The translations under genes and the position numbers were made by a program. The notes beneath the pieces were generated by a model that was not told the DNA's origin, searched no databases, and saw only the letters and a list, made by a program, of their open reading frames with translations. 33,148 nt of DNA, taken from contig RPFO01001808.1 of NCBI GenBank assembly GCA_009746045.1, positions 1 through 33,148 on the forward strand. The letters run 5' to 3'. This DNA comes from Mesostigma viride. Its lineage: Eukaryota > Streptophyta > Mesostigmatophyceae > Mesostigmatales > Mesostigmataceae. Every line of letters starts with the position of its first letter. Within the stretch, counting starts at the first letter, position 1. Below are positions 15,291 through 26,932 of the stretch, piece after piece.

Positions 15291-17532
15291 CCATCCTGAT
15301 GAACCACGAGCCCTTGGCTTGGAACAACGTAGCCTGCATGCCACAGAAGACCATAGGCTCATTCTCCACCATGTGCTGTATCTTACCCAGCTCAAACCGC
15401 TTCTGGATCTTAGCCAAGACAGCCTCAACCCAGTCTGGTGGACCTATGAGATGCAGGTCATCACCATGCAGTGAGGCAAAGACAGGAAGGCCATTGTGGG
15501 ACCCTTGGAACAAACAGGGATCCACTGGAGACACAGAAAACCCACAAGTATTCTTCAAGAATTTCTCTAGGCTCTTTCTCCAGATAATGGGACTGGACCT
15601 GAGACCTTCCAACCCTTTCAGAATGCTCAGGTACCTGGCCTTTATCTCTGCTCTCCATATAGCAGGTACCGTCACAAAGAAAGGAGGGATATCTCTCCAA
15701 GTCTGCCTAGCCTGATCTTGGTCACCCTTAAGAAAAGCCCTCTTGAAATCAATCAGCACAGAGCTATAGGGCACACCCTTGACCAGAAAAGACAGAAATA
15801 TACACAGCAGAATCCTCCATGTGTCATGCAGCATCCCTGGAGTATAGAGCTCCTCATCTAACAACTGGCCAGTGCCATGATACTCGGTTACAACTGGTCT
15901 GACATGTGGCACCTGGACACCATCTACCTCCTTGAGCTTGAGGACAAACATCAATCTGAGCAGCTGGTGAACTTCTGGCAGCTCATCCACAGGATCTGCA
16001 CAGTTGGAAACTATCCACTCATGCCCAGAAGCAACAAAGCCAAGAGTCCATGCCTTAGCCATCTTGGGGCTTTGCATCATCTCGACTAACTGGCGCCAGG
16101 GAATAGGACTGTGAGCAGCTATCTGGTACCTGTTTACCCCTAACTGCCTTGGATCAAAGGTGGTTGGGATTATCAACAGGTCCTCAGCTATGGGCTCCTG
16201 ACCTTGAGGACCCTCAGCTGGCTGACTCCTAACAGCCTTCACCGCCACTGCAAGACCCTGGGAATAGTGATATCTTTCAAGGGGGAGGCGGCCCCTGCCT
16301 TCTAGTGCCAACTCATCAGAGGTCAAAGTAACCCCTGGCATGCACAAGAAGTTCTGACCCAGAATGGCAGGCCCCTGATAGCCCTCTACCACACAGAACG
16401 TGGTGGGCACCCCTAAGATAGGCACACTCACTTCCCCAAGGATCTTCATGGACACCTTTCCTGAGAAATCAGACACAGCAAGGCAACTGGGATGGGACAT
16501 CTGTAAGCCTACAGCATCCTCTTCCCTGATGACAGACACCTGTGAGTTGGTATCTACCTCCATTGTAGCTGCCCAGCACGACCCCCACCCCGTGAGCTTG
16601 GATACCTTGGGATCATGTTTGCTGCGCATGAGTGCTCGGATGACGTCCGCCATGAGAGGCCCCCGGGCCTTAGGTGCCGGCTGCCCCGTCCCCTCTGGCC
16701 TTGTGACAGTTGCTTCAGCAGCCTCCTGCTCGTCATCTTCCAGTAGGGACAGACCATCATCCACCACAGGAGGATTGTTAGCTGCTGCTGCCTGGCTCTG
16801 GCCTGGCTCCTCAACCCAGCTGGGAGGGCCTGGCCCGTCTGCAGGCCAGATTGCATGTGGCCTTCTTTCCTTGACATGAGCCCAGGACAACCTGTACACG
16901 TGCCTTGGATCCTTTTCCAAAGCCACCAGGCAAGATCTGTTAGCTTCTTCCACACGAGTGACCACCCCATCCTGCCACTTCCCCCGCTTACCTGGAATAG
17001 ACGGTTCCTTCCACATCCTGACCTTCAGCCCCACCTGAGGCCTCAGCACATTCCAGTTCTTGTCCTTACGTCTCAGCTGGGCAAATAACCTATCTGCCTT
17101 CCTAAGACTGGCCTGCACCACGTTCTCAGGCAGCAAGCTATACTGCAGGGCCAGGGGAGAGACAGCCACACCATCAAAGTAATAGTTAACCCTGTGGTTC
17201 AGCTGCTCTTCTATCCCCTTACACCAGGCTGCTCTCTCAAAGGCAGATGCCACAAGTGGCACTGACTCTGCTGCTAGCACCACTGTCTTCACTTCACGTA
17301 TGGATCTCTCTACAGCCCCTTGCTGCCCATGACTCTCCCTGGGGACTACTACCAGCTTACAAGGCAGCTGGTCCTGATGCTTGAGCAAACAGTCAAACTG
17401 CAAGTCTGCCTGCACACTCTTGCACACCCCAAAGCCTGGGATCAGGGCCTTCATACCCAACAACAAGTGGTGTTCCTGCATACCAGGCAGAACGTCTATC
17501 AGCCTGTATCTGCTGAACCTGTCCACCCCCAC
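15287..17532 (-). CDS. Element H pol, middle fragment: integrase C-half, retropepsin-like domain, RT
   Basis: One long open frame (residues counted from 17544). The integrase part holds the second catalytic D47 (VQADLQF) and E79 (GAVERS). The first D lies in the fragment beyond element A. A basic SH3-like C-terminal region follows (about 145-230). Then comes a retropepsin-like domain at about 325-405 with MEVDTNSQVSVI and AILGQNFL. RT follows, with D599 in LIDFKRAFLKGD, a SSPIIWRKSL segment, VDPCLF, and active site HGDD (693-696), in Copia style. Integrase before RT fits Copia, but protease between them does not. The frame continues to 15028 only because it reads into repeat A1 of element B. 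The first five codons (17544-17530) come mostly from the LTR of element A. Confidence 0.85.
17528..17532. repeat. Target-site duplication of element A, left copy (CCCAC)
   Basis: CCCAC directly before the 5' LTR and again at 26928-26932 after the 3' LTR. Five bases is typical of Ty3/Gypsy integration. Confidence 0.93.
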
Positions 17533-18232
17533 TGTAACAACCAAATGTTACATCCAAAGTTTTCCTACTGATTGATCTGATTATGAGTTCTTTAGGACAA
17601 TTATTTGGGAAGTTAGGAGGCTTCGACGTCTGATGGATATTGGGCCTGCTGAGATCTGCAGAGATTATTGTTCTACCCTCATTGGTCGTGGCCTGATCCA
17701 CGTAGGGTACTTTGCATGGTTTTGTTCAGTCAGTCATAGATTCTCTTTAATACCGTTGTACCTGGTGGATTTGGTTCCAGGTCATGGAGATTCTGTATGT
17801 GCTGGCTTTGTGTTGTGTTGAGGATTTGGAAGCTAAGATCTTATCTTGAGTGATCCTCACTTTTGATTGGTCCTTCCGGTTAGGGCTGAGCCGACCTGCG
17901 TGCACGATGACTTTTATCCTTTGTGGCGGCTGGAGACGTGTGCGTGTAAGAAAGCTAAAGCTATGGTGTAATTCAAGGGTTTCCTTGTTTCATCAATCAA
18001 ACAACCCTCGCTAAAAGTCAACTATAACTTCAACAGATAGTCGACTTGGATATAACATTGTCTGTTGTGTCTAACAAGGGTGGGGACTCATTCCCTTAAC
18101 TGTTGAAGATCCATCTTCATTGCTTCTCTGGACGTGAAGTTATCTGTCGCGACTCCAACCCAGGTATAAAGATCTTTTCACATCAATGTTGAAACTGAGG
18201 CTGTTGCAAACACAACATTTTTAGTCGTTACA
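17533..18232 (+). repeat. 5' LTR of element A
   Basis: Starts TGTAAC and ends GTTACA, a perfect 6-base terminal inverted repeat. It pairs with 26228-26927. Differences include indels near 17569, 17660, 17878, 17896 and 18056. Confidence 0.94.
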
Positions 18233-18233
18233 T

Positions 18234-18245
18234 TGGTATCGGAGG
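18234..18245 (+). other. Primer-binding site of element A
   Basis: TGGTATCGGAGG, one base after the LTR. It closely resembles TGGTATCAGAGC, the site complementary to the 3' end of initiator methionine tRNA that is common in plant and algal Ty3 and Copia elements. Confidence 0.8.
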
Positions 18246-18452
18246 TTTCTACCTAGGTGTTGGTTGTCTTGATAGTATTAGTTCACGGTTAACAATGGAA
18301 TTCTTGCCGACCCAGAGAGGGTACGTTATGCTGTGTGTTCGGACAGTTTTTAGAGTGTGACTCATCCTTATGTGACAGTCTTGCTCTGAGAGCTGCTTTG
18401 AGCTTACAAGTCTCTAACGTTCCCCAGTCCGGCATGCGCGACCCATGGAGTG

Positions 18453-20237
18453 ATGAGTAACCCGGAGACACAACCACCGTTATCAAGTAAGAGAGTTGAA
18501 GATGCAACCACATCTTTAGCAGCTCAACGGACGACCGGTGATGAAAGGGTTTCATCATCTACTCCCAGACGTCAACTATTTGGAGATACCACCTTAATGT
18601 CTGCTTCCCGCAGATATTCGCTGTCGGTCGGCCCAAAGTTCTCCATCTTGCCCCTCGGTGTGCAACCAGGCGAGCCCTCCTGCGTGGCACTGGTAGAGGT
18701 GGACCACGGTTCTCCAACGTGGAGGACACGCGTTCGCCAGCACCCGAATACGGTTCGGCTATTCGTTTTGGCTACAACACGGTGCCGGGGCGAGACGGCA
18801 CTCGGCTAGCGGCTGACGAGCTGACAGCGGAGAAAATTCGATTACAACATGAACGTGAGGAAGCTGCGAGAGCTAGAAGTGTGGCGGAAGCGCTGGAGAA
18901 GAGTGTGGGTAGGACTATTGCGCGTGTGCAGCAACTTGAGTCGCAAGGGCAGGCGGGCGATGGAGAGTCTGTTTTCGTGGATCAACCGTCTCCAACACTG
19001 GGTATACGAGGGTATATGCGGTTGACGCTCCTTTTGTTGATGAAGGGACAGATGCACAGGGGCATGAGCCTCCACGGCTCTCGGTGGCTGCGACATTGCC
19101 GGAGAATCAGAATGCACCACACGCCCCAGTGATGGAGCTCACGTCTTTGTATCCTCGTACTGTTCCTTTTCCCAAGGTGGAGTCGGTAGACAAGCTATCG
19201 CTGACCAACCTTACCCATCGCAGCTTCGACCATTTCTCCACCAAGTTTCAGGATGTCTTCGCTATCCACTTCGCCAACTACGGGCCCAAGGCAGAGGAAC
19301 GTCTCACGATGGACATCCAGAAGAGAATGGTTAGGCAGCGGATGAGCGACAGTGCCAGCGACCGTTTTGATGAGTTTTTGCGTTCTGTGGCTGGACGTGC
19401 GTGTACCGACCTCCCCTCTCTCCTATTGGGCTTTCGCCGGTTTCTGTTACCCCAGGATCAGCTTCGCATGGATCGGGACGCACTGGCTAACTGTACGCAG
19501 GCTGGTTTGACGCTGCCACAGTTCGTGGAGCAATTCACCAACCTTAGAGCCAAGATTCCCCAATGCTCTGACGCAGAGGCGCTTCACAGACTACTGCATG
19601 GCATGGCTCCACACGTGCGACTGGATGTGGACAAGCACTTCTCCCAGTTCGACTACGTGGATTGGCAATGGGACAAGGTGTTGTCTTATGTGCTTACCCT
19701 TGTCGTGTGCCTGCTTTTTCTGTCAAGTGGGAGCCTGTGGCCACGCCAGTGCCACCCATCAAGAAGTCCCTGAACCAGCTGGATGACCTCCTGGGGGAGC
19801 TCAATGCCTTGGATCCCACCCAGGGTAACTGTTTTATCTGCAACCAGCCAGGTCACTTTGCACGGGACTGCCCTAGACGGGACCAGTTTCCCCCTGCCAC
19901 GAGAGGACCTTTTGGCGCCCTGCCATCTCCCAGGCCACCCAACCTTCCTCCTGGCGTTCCTGCTGGCGATCACCGGATGCAGCCAGGGTTCCAGCCCAAC
20001 TTCCAGCCCTCTGGGAGGTTCCAGTCCCGCGCTCGGCCCTTCAGCAGACAGGATAAGCGTAGGATGGTGAACGCTCTCATGCAGCTGCTGGCAGATGAGG
20101 AGGATGGGGGGACGAGGATGAGCCTCCAGCACCACCTGAGCAGCTTCCACCATCGGGCAGTGGAGCATCCCCAGACCCACCTGAGTCAAAAAACTAGTTG
20201 GGTCCCCAGGTCATCCTTCTGTCATGGCCAGGTCTGA
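18453..20237 (+). pseudogene. Element A gag, frameshifted
   Basis: Starts at ATG 18453 (MSNPETQ). The coding sequence then moves through at least three other frames (around 18720-19132, 19084-19773 and 19662-20237). A coiled-coil-like segment rich in E, R and A (about 18800-18950) comes before the capsid part, which has FDHFSTKFQDVF and a region ending near DVDKHFSQFDY. The zinc knuckle CFICNQPGHFARDC begins at 19830 and is followed by a proline-rich basic tail. The frame changes are single-base events that probably reflect decay, since the intact segments join smoothly. It would have encoded the particle protein. Confidence 0.82.
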
Positions 20238-22831
20238 CCTGCCTGCTGTTGACGTTAGGCCAGTGAACACTGTGGGTGCTTCTGACCCTGCTGTCCCTGT
20301 GGGTCCTCCTGTACCAGGTCACTTACTCAAGTTTCAGGCTAGGCTCCTCAACGTGCCAGTCCCCTTGGCTCAGCCAGCTTGCTTGTTTATGATTGATTCT
20401 GGTGCTGGCAGTAATTATATTGCTGCATCCTTGGTGCAGGAGCTGAAGTTGCCTGTGTTGGCCCACCCCACACCTGTCATGGTGCAGTATTCTGATGGCA
20501 GGAGAAGCTGCTCACCTGGCTATGTGCAGCTCATCTTCCAAGTTTGTTCATCCCAGACTTTGGAAGTGACAGCAGATGTCATTCCCCTCACGGCAGCAGA
20601 TGTGATTTTGGGGATCCCATGGTTGTCTGACACCAATCCTGCTATTTCTTGGCCTGACAGGGTGGTCCAGTTCAAGGATGGGACAGTGTGGGATGCTACC
20701 TGTGTGTTGCCAGGGGGGAGAAGAACAGCCACTGAGTGCTGTTCCACACAGACAGCTGTCAATGATGGCAAGGGAGGGGAAGCAGGTGCGAAAGGGGTGG
20801 ATCAAGAGCCGACTTTGGAGGAGAAACGGGCTGCCCTACTGAAGCATGTGTGGTCTGCCAAGCATACTCTGTCTTATTTGGCCACCTATCCAGTGGAACA
20901 CATCTTTTTCCTGCATTTGGTGCCTAATGAACCTGAGTCTGCTAGTGGTCATTCTGTCAATGCTGTCAGTTCTACTGTCACCACTGAGCAACAACAGCAG
21001 CATGATGCCTTGTTGGACAGGTATGGAGCCATCTTTGAGGACAAGATGCCCCAGTATCCTCCTGAGGGACCCATCACACATGTCATCAAGTTGGTAGAGG
21101 GTGCTCGTCCTCCTTTTGTGCCTATGTACAGGATGGGCCCTGCAGAGATGGCAGAGCTGAAGACCATACTTATTGGCCTGTTGGAGGCTGGTCTGATCCT
21201 CCCAGCTAACAGTCCTTTCAGTTCTGGGTGTTTGCTTGTACCCAAGCATGATGGGGGGTGGAGGTTGTGCATTGACCTGAGGGGACTGAACAAGGTGACT
21301 GTCAAGTCCAGGTACCCTCTGCCCAGAATTGATGAGTTGCTGGAGAGGACTGCAGGAGCTGCCTTCTTTACCAAGTTTGACCTCAGGCATGCTTTCTGGC
21401 AGATCAGGGTGGCTACTGAGGACATCCCCAAGACGGCCTTTTCTACCCATGGGGACAGTTCCAGTGGACAGTAATGCCCATGGGTGCCTCTAACAGTCCT
21501 GCCACTATGCAGATGTTTGTCAATGCCATCTTTGGCCACCTGACTGGAAATGCCCTGCCCCAGATCTCACCTGACCTTCGCAACCCCAGGTTCAAGGACA
21601 TTGCCCACTTGTGTGACACTACCAGGGTGGTCTTCAGGACTTGTGTGGTCGTCTACCTGGACGACATTCTGGTACACTCTCGTACCTTCAGGGAGCACCT
21701 GGAGAACGTGGAGGAGGTCCTTAAGGTGATCCATCAGTATCATCTGTCGGTGAAGAGGTCCAAGGTGGAGTGGGGCCAAGAGGTGAAGTTTCTGGGCTAC
21801 CAGCTGAGCGCTGCAGGTATGACTCCTGAGGCCAGCAAGGTCTCTGCTGTTTTGGAGTGGCCTGTGTTGAAGTCAGCTCAGGATGTCAGATCCTTTCTGG
21901 GCCTGGTGGGCTGGTACCGACGGTTCATTCCCTGACATGGCGGCCATCTCTGGTCCCCTGTTAGCCCTGCTCAAGAAGGATGTCCCTTTGAATGGACTGC
22001 AGCATGCCAGCAAGCTTTTGATGTGTTGAAGCAGAAGCTTACCACTGCTCCCTTGTTGGTGGGCCCCAACCCAGACTTGCCATACCAGGTTAGGTCTGAC
22101 GCCTCACAGGGTGCTATTGGTGCAGTACTAATGCAAGATCATGGTAAGGGCCCTCAACCAGTGGAATACATGTCCAGGAGTATGACGTCTGCAGAACGTA
22201 ACTACCCTGTTCATGAGCAAGAGCTGTTGGGATTGGTGGTGGCCTGTCACAAGTGGGAACACCTACTGAAGGGGGCCCAGTTTTCTGTGGCCAGCAGCGC
22301 CAGGATGGGCAGGGCAACGAGTCTATTACCCTGATGACTGACCACAGGCCCTTGGTACATGTGTTGGAACAGACCCGGATGAGTAAGAGGATGGCTGGAT
22401 GGATGGAGTTCCTGGGGGGGTTTGGACCTTTCTCTGTGAGGTACATTCCTGGTACGCAGAATGTGGTGCCTGACGCCCTGTCCAGGAGGAGGGATTTGAT
22501 GGGAAGTTTTCATGAGGACTTGGACATCTGTGCTGCCCTGATTTCTGTGGTAGAGTGTGGAGCCTTGACTAGAGCTCAGGCCAACAACCAGAAGGTTTCT
22601 CAACTGTTGACACCACCTGTAGGGAATAACGGTGGTCCCGTGATGCTCATCGACCAGGGCTCTGTCCCAGAGTTGACAGGCGTCCAGGAGGGTGTCCAGT
22701 CACTGTCTGACAGTCTTAGGAGAAGTCCTGAAGGTGTGGTGCCCACTCCCACAGAGCAGCCAGGTGAGGGAGCCCTGCTAGGCGCAGCAGAGGTAGGCCC
22801 AGGAAGTGGGTCATGGACCCTGTGTTGGTAG
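20224..22831 (+). pseudogene. Element A pol: protease, RT, RNase H, frameshifted
   Basis: The first open segment (20224-21474) has retropepsin motif FMIDSGAGSNYI (D58) and DVILGIPWL, then the start of RT with WRLCIDLRGLNK, RYPLPRIDELL and FDLRHAFWQI. The frame breaks near 21460. RT continues at 21474-21935 with MPMGASNSPATMQ, active site YLDD and FLGLVGWYRRFIP. After another break RNase H appears at 22023-22334 (SDASQGAIGAVL, HEQELLGLVVA) and finishes in a third frame from 22253 (LMTDHRPLVHV, VPDALSRR). Every catalytic motif is recognisable, but no continuous frame remains, so the enzyme is not produced from this copy. Confidence 0.9.
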
Positions 22832-24237
22832 GCCGGTCCAAGGTGTTGGCCTCTCAGGTGATGGCAAGGTCAAAAGGGCCTATAGCTACTACTGTCTCAT
22901 CCAAGCAGTTGGTGGCTAGCCCTGGGCAGGAAGAGGAGATGCAGATGCAGCCCCTGGGACCTGACAAGGACCTGGTGTTGCCTAACCCTTTAAATATTTC
23001 CCTGCTGGACGTCATCAAGGCCTTCACCAAGACGGAGGACATGGCTACTGCAGCTATCCAGAGGGGCAACTTTGGCAATAGACCTGTAGAATACTGGGAG
23101 GGCGTTCTGTATGTTCACACTCATGATGCAGAGCACACGGTGACTAGAAAAGTGTATGTGCCTGAGATGGCCATTCCCACAGTGTTACATTGTTTCCATG
23201 ACGATGTGACTGCGTGTCATCCTGGTTATGCTAAGCTACTTCATGAGGTGCAGCAGAGGTTTTGGTGGCCTGGCCTTTATCAGGATGTTAAGGCCTATGT
23301 GGATTCCTGTGACTCCTGCCAGAGAAATAAGGTCAGGAACCAAGCCACGCCCATCTTTCCCATGGCTATGCCCATTCCCCTGCGCCCTTGGATCAGTGTG
23401 ACTATGGATTTTATCTGTGGTCTTCCCATGTCAGATGGTGGCAATGACAGGATCCTTGTGGTCATGGACAGGCTGTCCAGGATGTGCCATCTGATTCCTT
23501 GCAATACTCATCTCACCGCTGCACAGTGTGTGGATTTGTTTATGAAGGAGATCTACCGTCTGCACGGCATGCCTAGAGTGATCATCACTGATCAGGACCC
23601 CCTTTGGCTGTCAGGGTTTTGGAAGTCATTCTTTGACATCCTAGACACTAAGCTGGCATTCGGTGTGGCATACAGGTGTGCCAGTACTGGGGCGGTGGAG
23701 AGGATGAACAGAATTGTCAGGGAGTGTCAAAAGCACTATTGTACACACGACAACAAGGACTGGGACAAGAAGATACCTTTCATAGAGTTCGCAATCAACA
23801 ACTCTCCTCTGGCTCCTCACCAGATGTCCCCCTTCGTGATCTGCAATGGCCAGTGTCCCTTGACACCATTCGACTTGGAACTGCCTGACAGAGACGCTGA
23901 AGGCCCTTTCCAGCGACGTCTTGGTTCAGTCCAGCAGTTGTTGGCTTCCTTCCAGGAGGCTCACAGCATTGTGGCTACCCAGCTGTTGAGGACACAGGAC
24001 AAGTACCTGACTAACGCCTGGCAGCAAACGGTGGCCAGTCATTCCTTTGTAGCTCCTGGGGACTTGGTGTTGTTGGAAGCCAACAGAGTGCTGCCTGAGA
24101 AGGAGCAATGCAGGAAACTGCAACCACTCTGGTTGGGTCCTTACCCAGTGTTGGCCACCTTCACTATGGTACGTGGTCCAGGTCCAGTGCCTTCTCACTG
24201 GAAGCTCAGGAATAATATTTTTCACCTAGCCAGCTGA
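22813..24237 (+). CDS. Element A integrase
   Basis: Longest intact frame of element A. The zinc-binding domain has the pattern H-X-H...C-X2-C, seen as HCFHDD, HPGYAKLLHEV and CDSCQRN. The core has D in TMDFICG, D in ITDQDPL and E in GAVERMNR, so the DDE residues are kept. The segment before the glutamate, YRCASTGAVER, departs from the usual YHPQTDGQTER. This is the 3' part of pol and had no separate start. It ends at 24237 by a frameshift shortly before the chromodomain. Confidence 0.88.
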   Translation: MDPVLVGRSKVLASQVMARSKGPIATTVSSKQLVASPGQEEEMQMQPLGPDKDLVLPNPLNISLLDVIKAFTKTEDMATAAIQRGNFGNRPVEYWEGVLYVHTHDAEHTVTRKVYVPEMAIPTVLHCFHDDVTACHPGYAKLLHEVQQRFWWPGLYQDVKAYVDSCDSCQRNKVRNQATPIFPMAMPIPLRPWISVTMDFICGLPMSDGGNDRILVVMDRLSRMCHLIPCNTHLTAAQCVDLFMKEIYRLHGMPRVIITDQDPLWLSGFWKSFFDILDTKLAFGVAYRCASTGAVERMNRIVRECQKHYCTHDNKDWDKKIPFIEFAINNSPLAPHQMSPFVICNGQCPLTPFDLELPDRDAEGPFQRRLGSVQQLLASFQEAHSIVATQLLRTQDKYLTNAWQQTVASHSFVAPGDLVLLEANRVLPEKEQCRKLQPLWLGPYPVLATFTMVRGPGPVPSHWKLRNNIFHLAS

Positions 24238-24280
24238 AGCTGTACAGGCGTAACACCTTGCCAGGCAGATTGTCTGCCCC

Positions 24281-24562
24281 TTGCCTTATGAGTTGGATTC
24301 TGAGGGGGAGAAGATCTATGAAGTGGAGCGGTTGTTGGCTCACAGGGTGAAGGGGAAAGGTCGTACTAAACAGCTGCAGTTTAAGGTACACTGGAAGGGA
24401 GAGCTAGAGGTGACTGCTACGTGGCTGTGGTTGTCTGATCTCACCAACAGTCACTCTGCTGTACTAGATTATTGTCAGCGTCATGGATCACCTTGCCTGA
24501 GTGGTATGTCATGGGCTCTGAGCGGTGTGCTCCCCTTCATAGCTCCCAGTGAGCACTGCTAA
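24281..24562 (+). pseudogene. Element A chromodomain
   Basis: C-terminal integrase extension, cut off from the integrase frame by a shift after 24237. The segment YEVERLLAHRV ... LQFKVHWKG ... TWLWLSDL ... VLDYCQRHG is a chromodomain of about 55 residues with the expected aromatic and acidic positions. In chromoviruses this domain binds methylated histone tails and directs integration to heterochromatin. It places element A in the chromovirus branch of Ty3/Gypsy. Confidence 0.85.
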
Positions 24563-24600
24563 CGCCTCTTTTTGGTGCTGTGTGTCTGTGGTTGCCAGCC

Positions 24601-25849
24601 ATGGCGACTCCCATCCTGAGGGGACACCCAGGCCACCTGCCAACCCAAGAGGACGTGAGGGCTACGTATGTCTTTCAGCACGACTACGCTGGCCCCAGAG
24701 CCCCAGGTACTTCGATCCAGGAAGACGCTGGGTTCGTGGAAGCCCATTTTCTCAACCTGTTCCAGCGTATGGTACATGATCAGCAACGGCACGAGCAGCG
24801 TCACGGGGCCTTGATATCAGGTTGGCTCATGTGGAGGGTTTGGTTACTCAGATGGCAGAACACTTGAGGGCTGGGCACCTTCCACTGTGGGTTCTGCTGT
24901 GCCTGCAGCCTCTGAGGCCCAGTAGCTCAGGAGGCTATCCCCACCATGGTGGCCTCAGTCCCTCCTCTACGGAGGCTCCTCCACCCCCTAAGGTGGTGGT
25001 ACACTTGCCCAGGTCCGTTGTCCCAACAAAACAGGTGGAGCAGTACTTGGACCACCGTAAATGTGCCCTGGACAGTGCGAGTGGTGTAAATCCTTGTACA
25101 CAGCCATGCAGGCCCTCGACCAGACAGTGGTGGAGGAGGGTGAACTAGTACCTGAGGGTATGGTAGAGTTGGCCCTGGACTGTCTGCCCCCCAGTCTTGT
25201 GAGATTGGTCACCCATGGTGGCTTACATTATGCACACCGTCTTTGCAGTGTACCCGTGGCCTTCGTTTGACATGAGGCCGGTGGAGGGCCAGGACTTGAT
25301 GGCAGGCTCTGCCCAGTGACCTGAGACTCGCCTTTGCAGAGCTCAAGCCAGTTGGTTATTCCCAGACCTACACTGAGCTGCTGAGCAAGCTGTCAAGCAG
25401 GGAGAGTTTGACATGACTCCGTCGTCCAGCTGCTCTGTGATGTCATGTTTTCCACACAAGGACAGCACGGTCTTTGTGGGGCTGCAGTTACCAAAGTTCC
25501 CTAACGAGCTGAGGGCCAGGCTCACGCCCTTGAGGGTGCTGGTACCCATCTTGGGGCCAGGTGGGGGCCTATCAAGGCCTTTCTACAGCTGTGGTGGGCC
25601 TATAGCAGCTGGCTATGTCGCCATAAGACTGCCAGTGGCTGGGTCTTCGACCCCCTCCGACAGGCTGTGGTTACTCTGTCCTACCCTGCCCAGTGCAGTA
25701 GGTTTTCAGCTGAGTTGGGCAAGGCTGCTGAGACCTGCATGGATTCAGGTCAGCAGGAACTGGCCAGATCTGGTGTCCATGGTGGAGCATTTCCCAGTGT
25801 TTGGAACGAGGGGAAGGATACGAAGAAGGGGGATTGGTTCACTTTGTGA
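24601..25849 (+). pseudogene. Element A remnants of an additional frame after pol
   Basis: About 1.2 kb on the sense strand keeps protein-like stretches in changing frames. From ATG 24601 reads MATPILRGHPG ... DAGFVEAHFLNLFQRMVHDQQRHEQRH. Later come VEQYLDHRKC, WCKSLYTAMQALDQTVVEEGELVPEGM (around 25080-25200), and SAELGKAAETCMDSGQQELARSG (around 25700-25790). The composition and the run of frames look like a frameshifted gene and less like untranslated sequence. I do not recognise the family. It may be a further structural or accessory protein of the element. Confidence 0.45.
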
Positions 25850-26215
25850 AGGGTTCCAGGATGGTTGGAGATGGGCTGTGGAGTGAGGTGGGGATCCAGA
25901 ATGGAGGAGGCCAGTTCTGATGTCCAGTCCAGATTTCCAGTAATGACAGTTCTGAGTTCATGGTAGTCTTGCAGTTGTATTATCCAGGCATGGTTGCCTG
26001 TGTGTTAGTCACTTGATGACATTTCATCTGTGGGTGAATTTGTCTTATTCAGGGTTGACATGATCAGATGATACTGAGATAGGAGGCCCTTTGGGGATGT
26101 AAAAACCCACTTGCTTGTCCCAAGAGGTGGTGGACTTCCTGTTTATTGTTGTGTTGTTTTGTGGAGGTTGTTGTTTTATTCTTCTTGGCTTCTAGGAACT
26201 GGGAGTTCCTGTCTT
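25850..26215 (+). other. 3' untranslated region of element A
   Basis: T- and G-rich sequence between the last protein-like remnant and the polypurine tract. No gene, and nothing else identified. Confidence 0.5.
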
Positions 26216-26225
26216 GAGGGGGAGA
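26216..26225 (+). other. Polypurine tract of element A
   Basis: GAGGGGGAGA two bases before the 3' LTR, the standard place for the plus-strand primer. Confidence 0.85.
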
Positions 26226-26227
26226 TA

Positions 26228-26927
26228 TGTAACAACCAAATGTTACATCCAAAGTTTTCCTACTGTTGATCTTATTATGAGTTCTTTAGGACAATTATTT
26301 GGGAAGTTAGGAGGCTTCGACGTCTGATGGATATTGGGCCTGCTGAGATCTGCGAATTATTGTTCTACCCTCATTGGTCGTGGCCTGATCCACGTAGGGT
26401 ACTTTGCATGGTTTTGTTCAGTCAGTCATAGATTCTCTTTAATACCGTTGTACCTGGTGGATTTGGTTCCAGGTCATGGAGATTTCGTATGTGCTGGCTT
26501 TGTGTTGTGTTGAGGATTCGGAAGCTAAGATCTTATCTTGAGTGATCCTCACTTTTGATTGGTCCTTCCGGGTTAGGGCTGAGCCGACCCTGCGTGCACG
26601 ATGACTTTTATCCTGTTTGTGGCGGCTGGAGACGTGTGCGTGTAAGAAAGCTAAAGCTATGGTGTAATTCAAGGGTTTCCTTGTTTCATCAATCAAACAA
26701 CCCTCGCTAAAAGTCAACTATAACTTCAACAGATAGTCGACTTGGATATAACTTGTCTGTTGTGTCTAACAAGGGTGGGGACTCATTCCCTTAACTGTTG
26801 AAGATCCATCTTCATTGCTTCTCTGGACGTGAAGTTATCTGTCGCGACTCCAACCCAGGTATAAAGATCTTTTCACATCAATGTTGAAACTGAGGCTGTT
26901 GCAAACACAACATTTTTAGTCGTTACA
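26228..26927 (+). repeat. 3' LTR of element A
   Basis: Pairs with 17533-18232. It begins TGTAAC and ends GTTACA, and is followed by the second CCCAC. Confidence 0.94.
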
Positions 26928-26932
26928 CCCAC
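26928..26932. repeat. Target-site duplication of element A, right copy (CCCAC)
   Basis: Identical to 17528-17532. Read on the minus strand, the H integrase frame runs straight on across the site if element A and one copy are taken out. Confidence 0.93.

Larger units (their letters stand above)
17533..26927 (+). mobile_element. Element A: Ty3/Gypsy chromovirus, decayed
   Basis: 9.4 kb element on the plus strand, inserted in the integrase of element H. It has LTRs of about 700 bases, a primer-binding site, a polypurine tract and a CCCAC target-site duplication. The order is Gag, zinc knuckle, protease, RT, RNase H, integrase, chromodomain, then about 1.6 kb with remnants of a further frame. 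The coding region is broken by many frameshifts, and the LTRs differ by roughly a dozen substitutions and small indels, so this copy is old and cannot move on its own. Confidence 0.93.
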
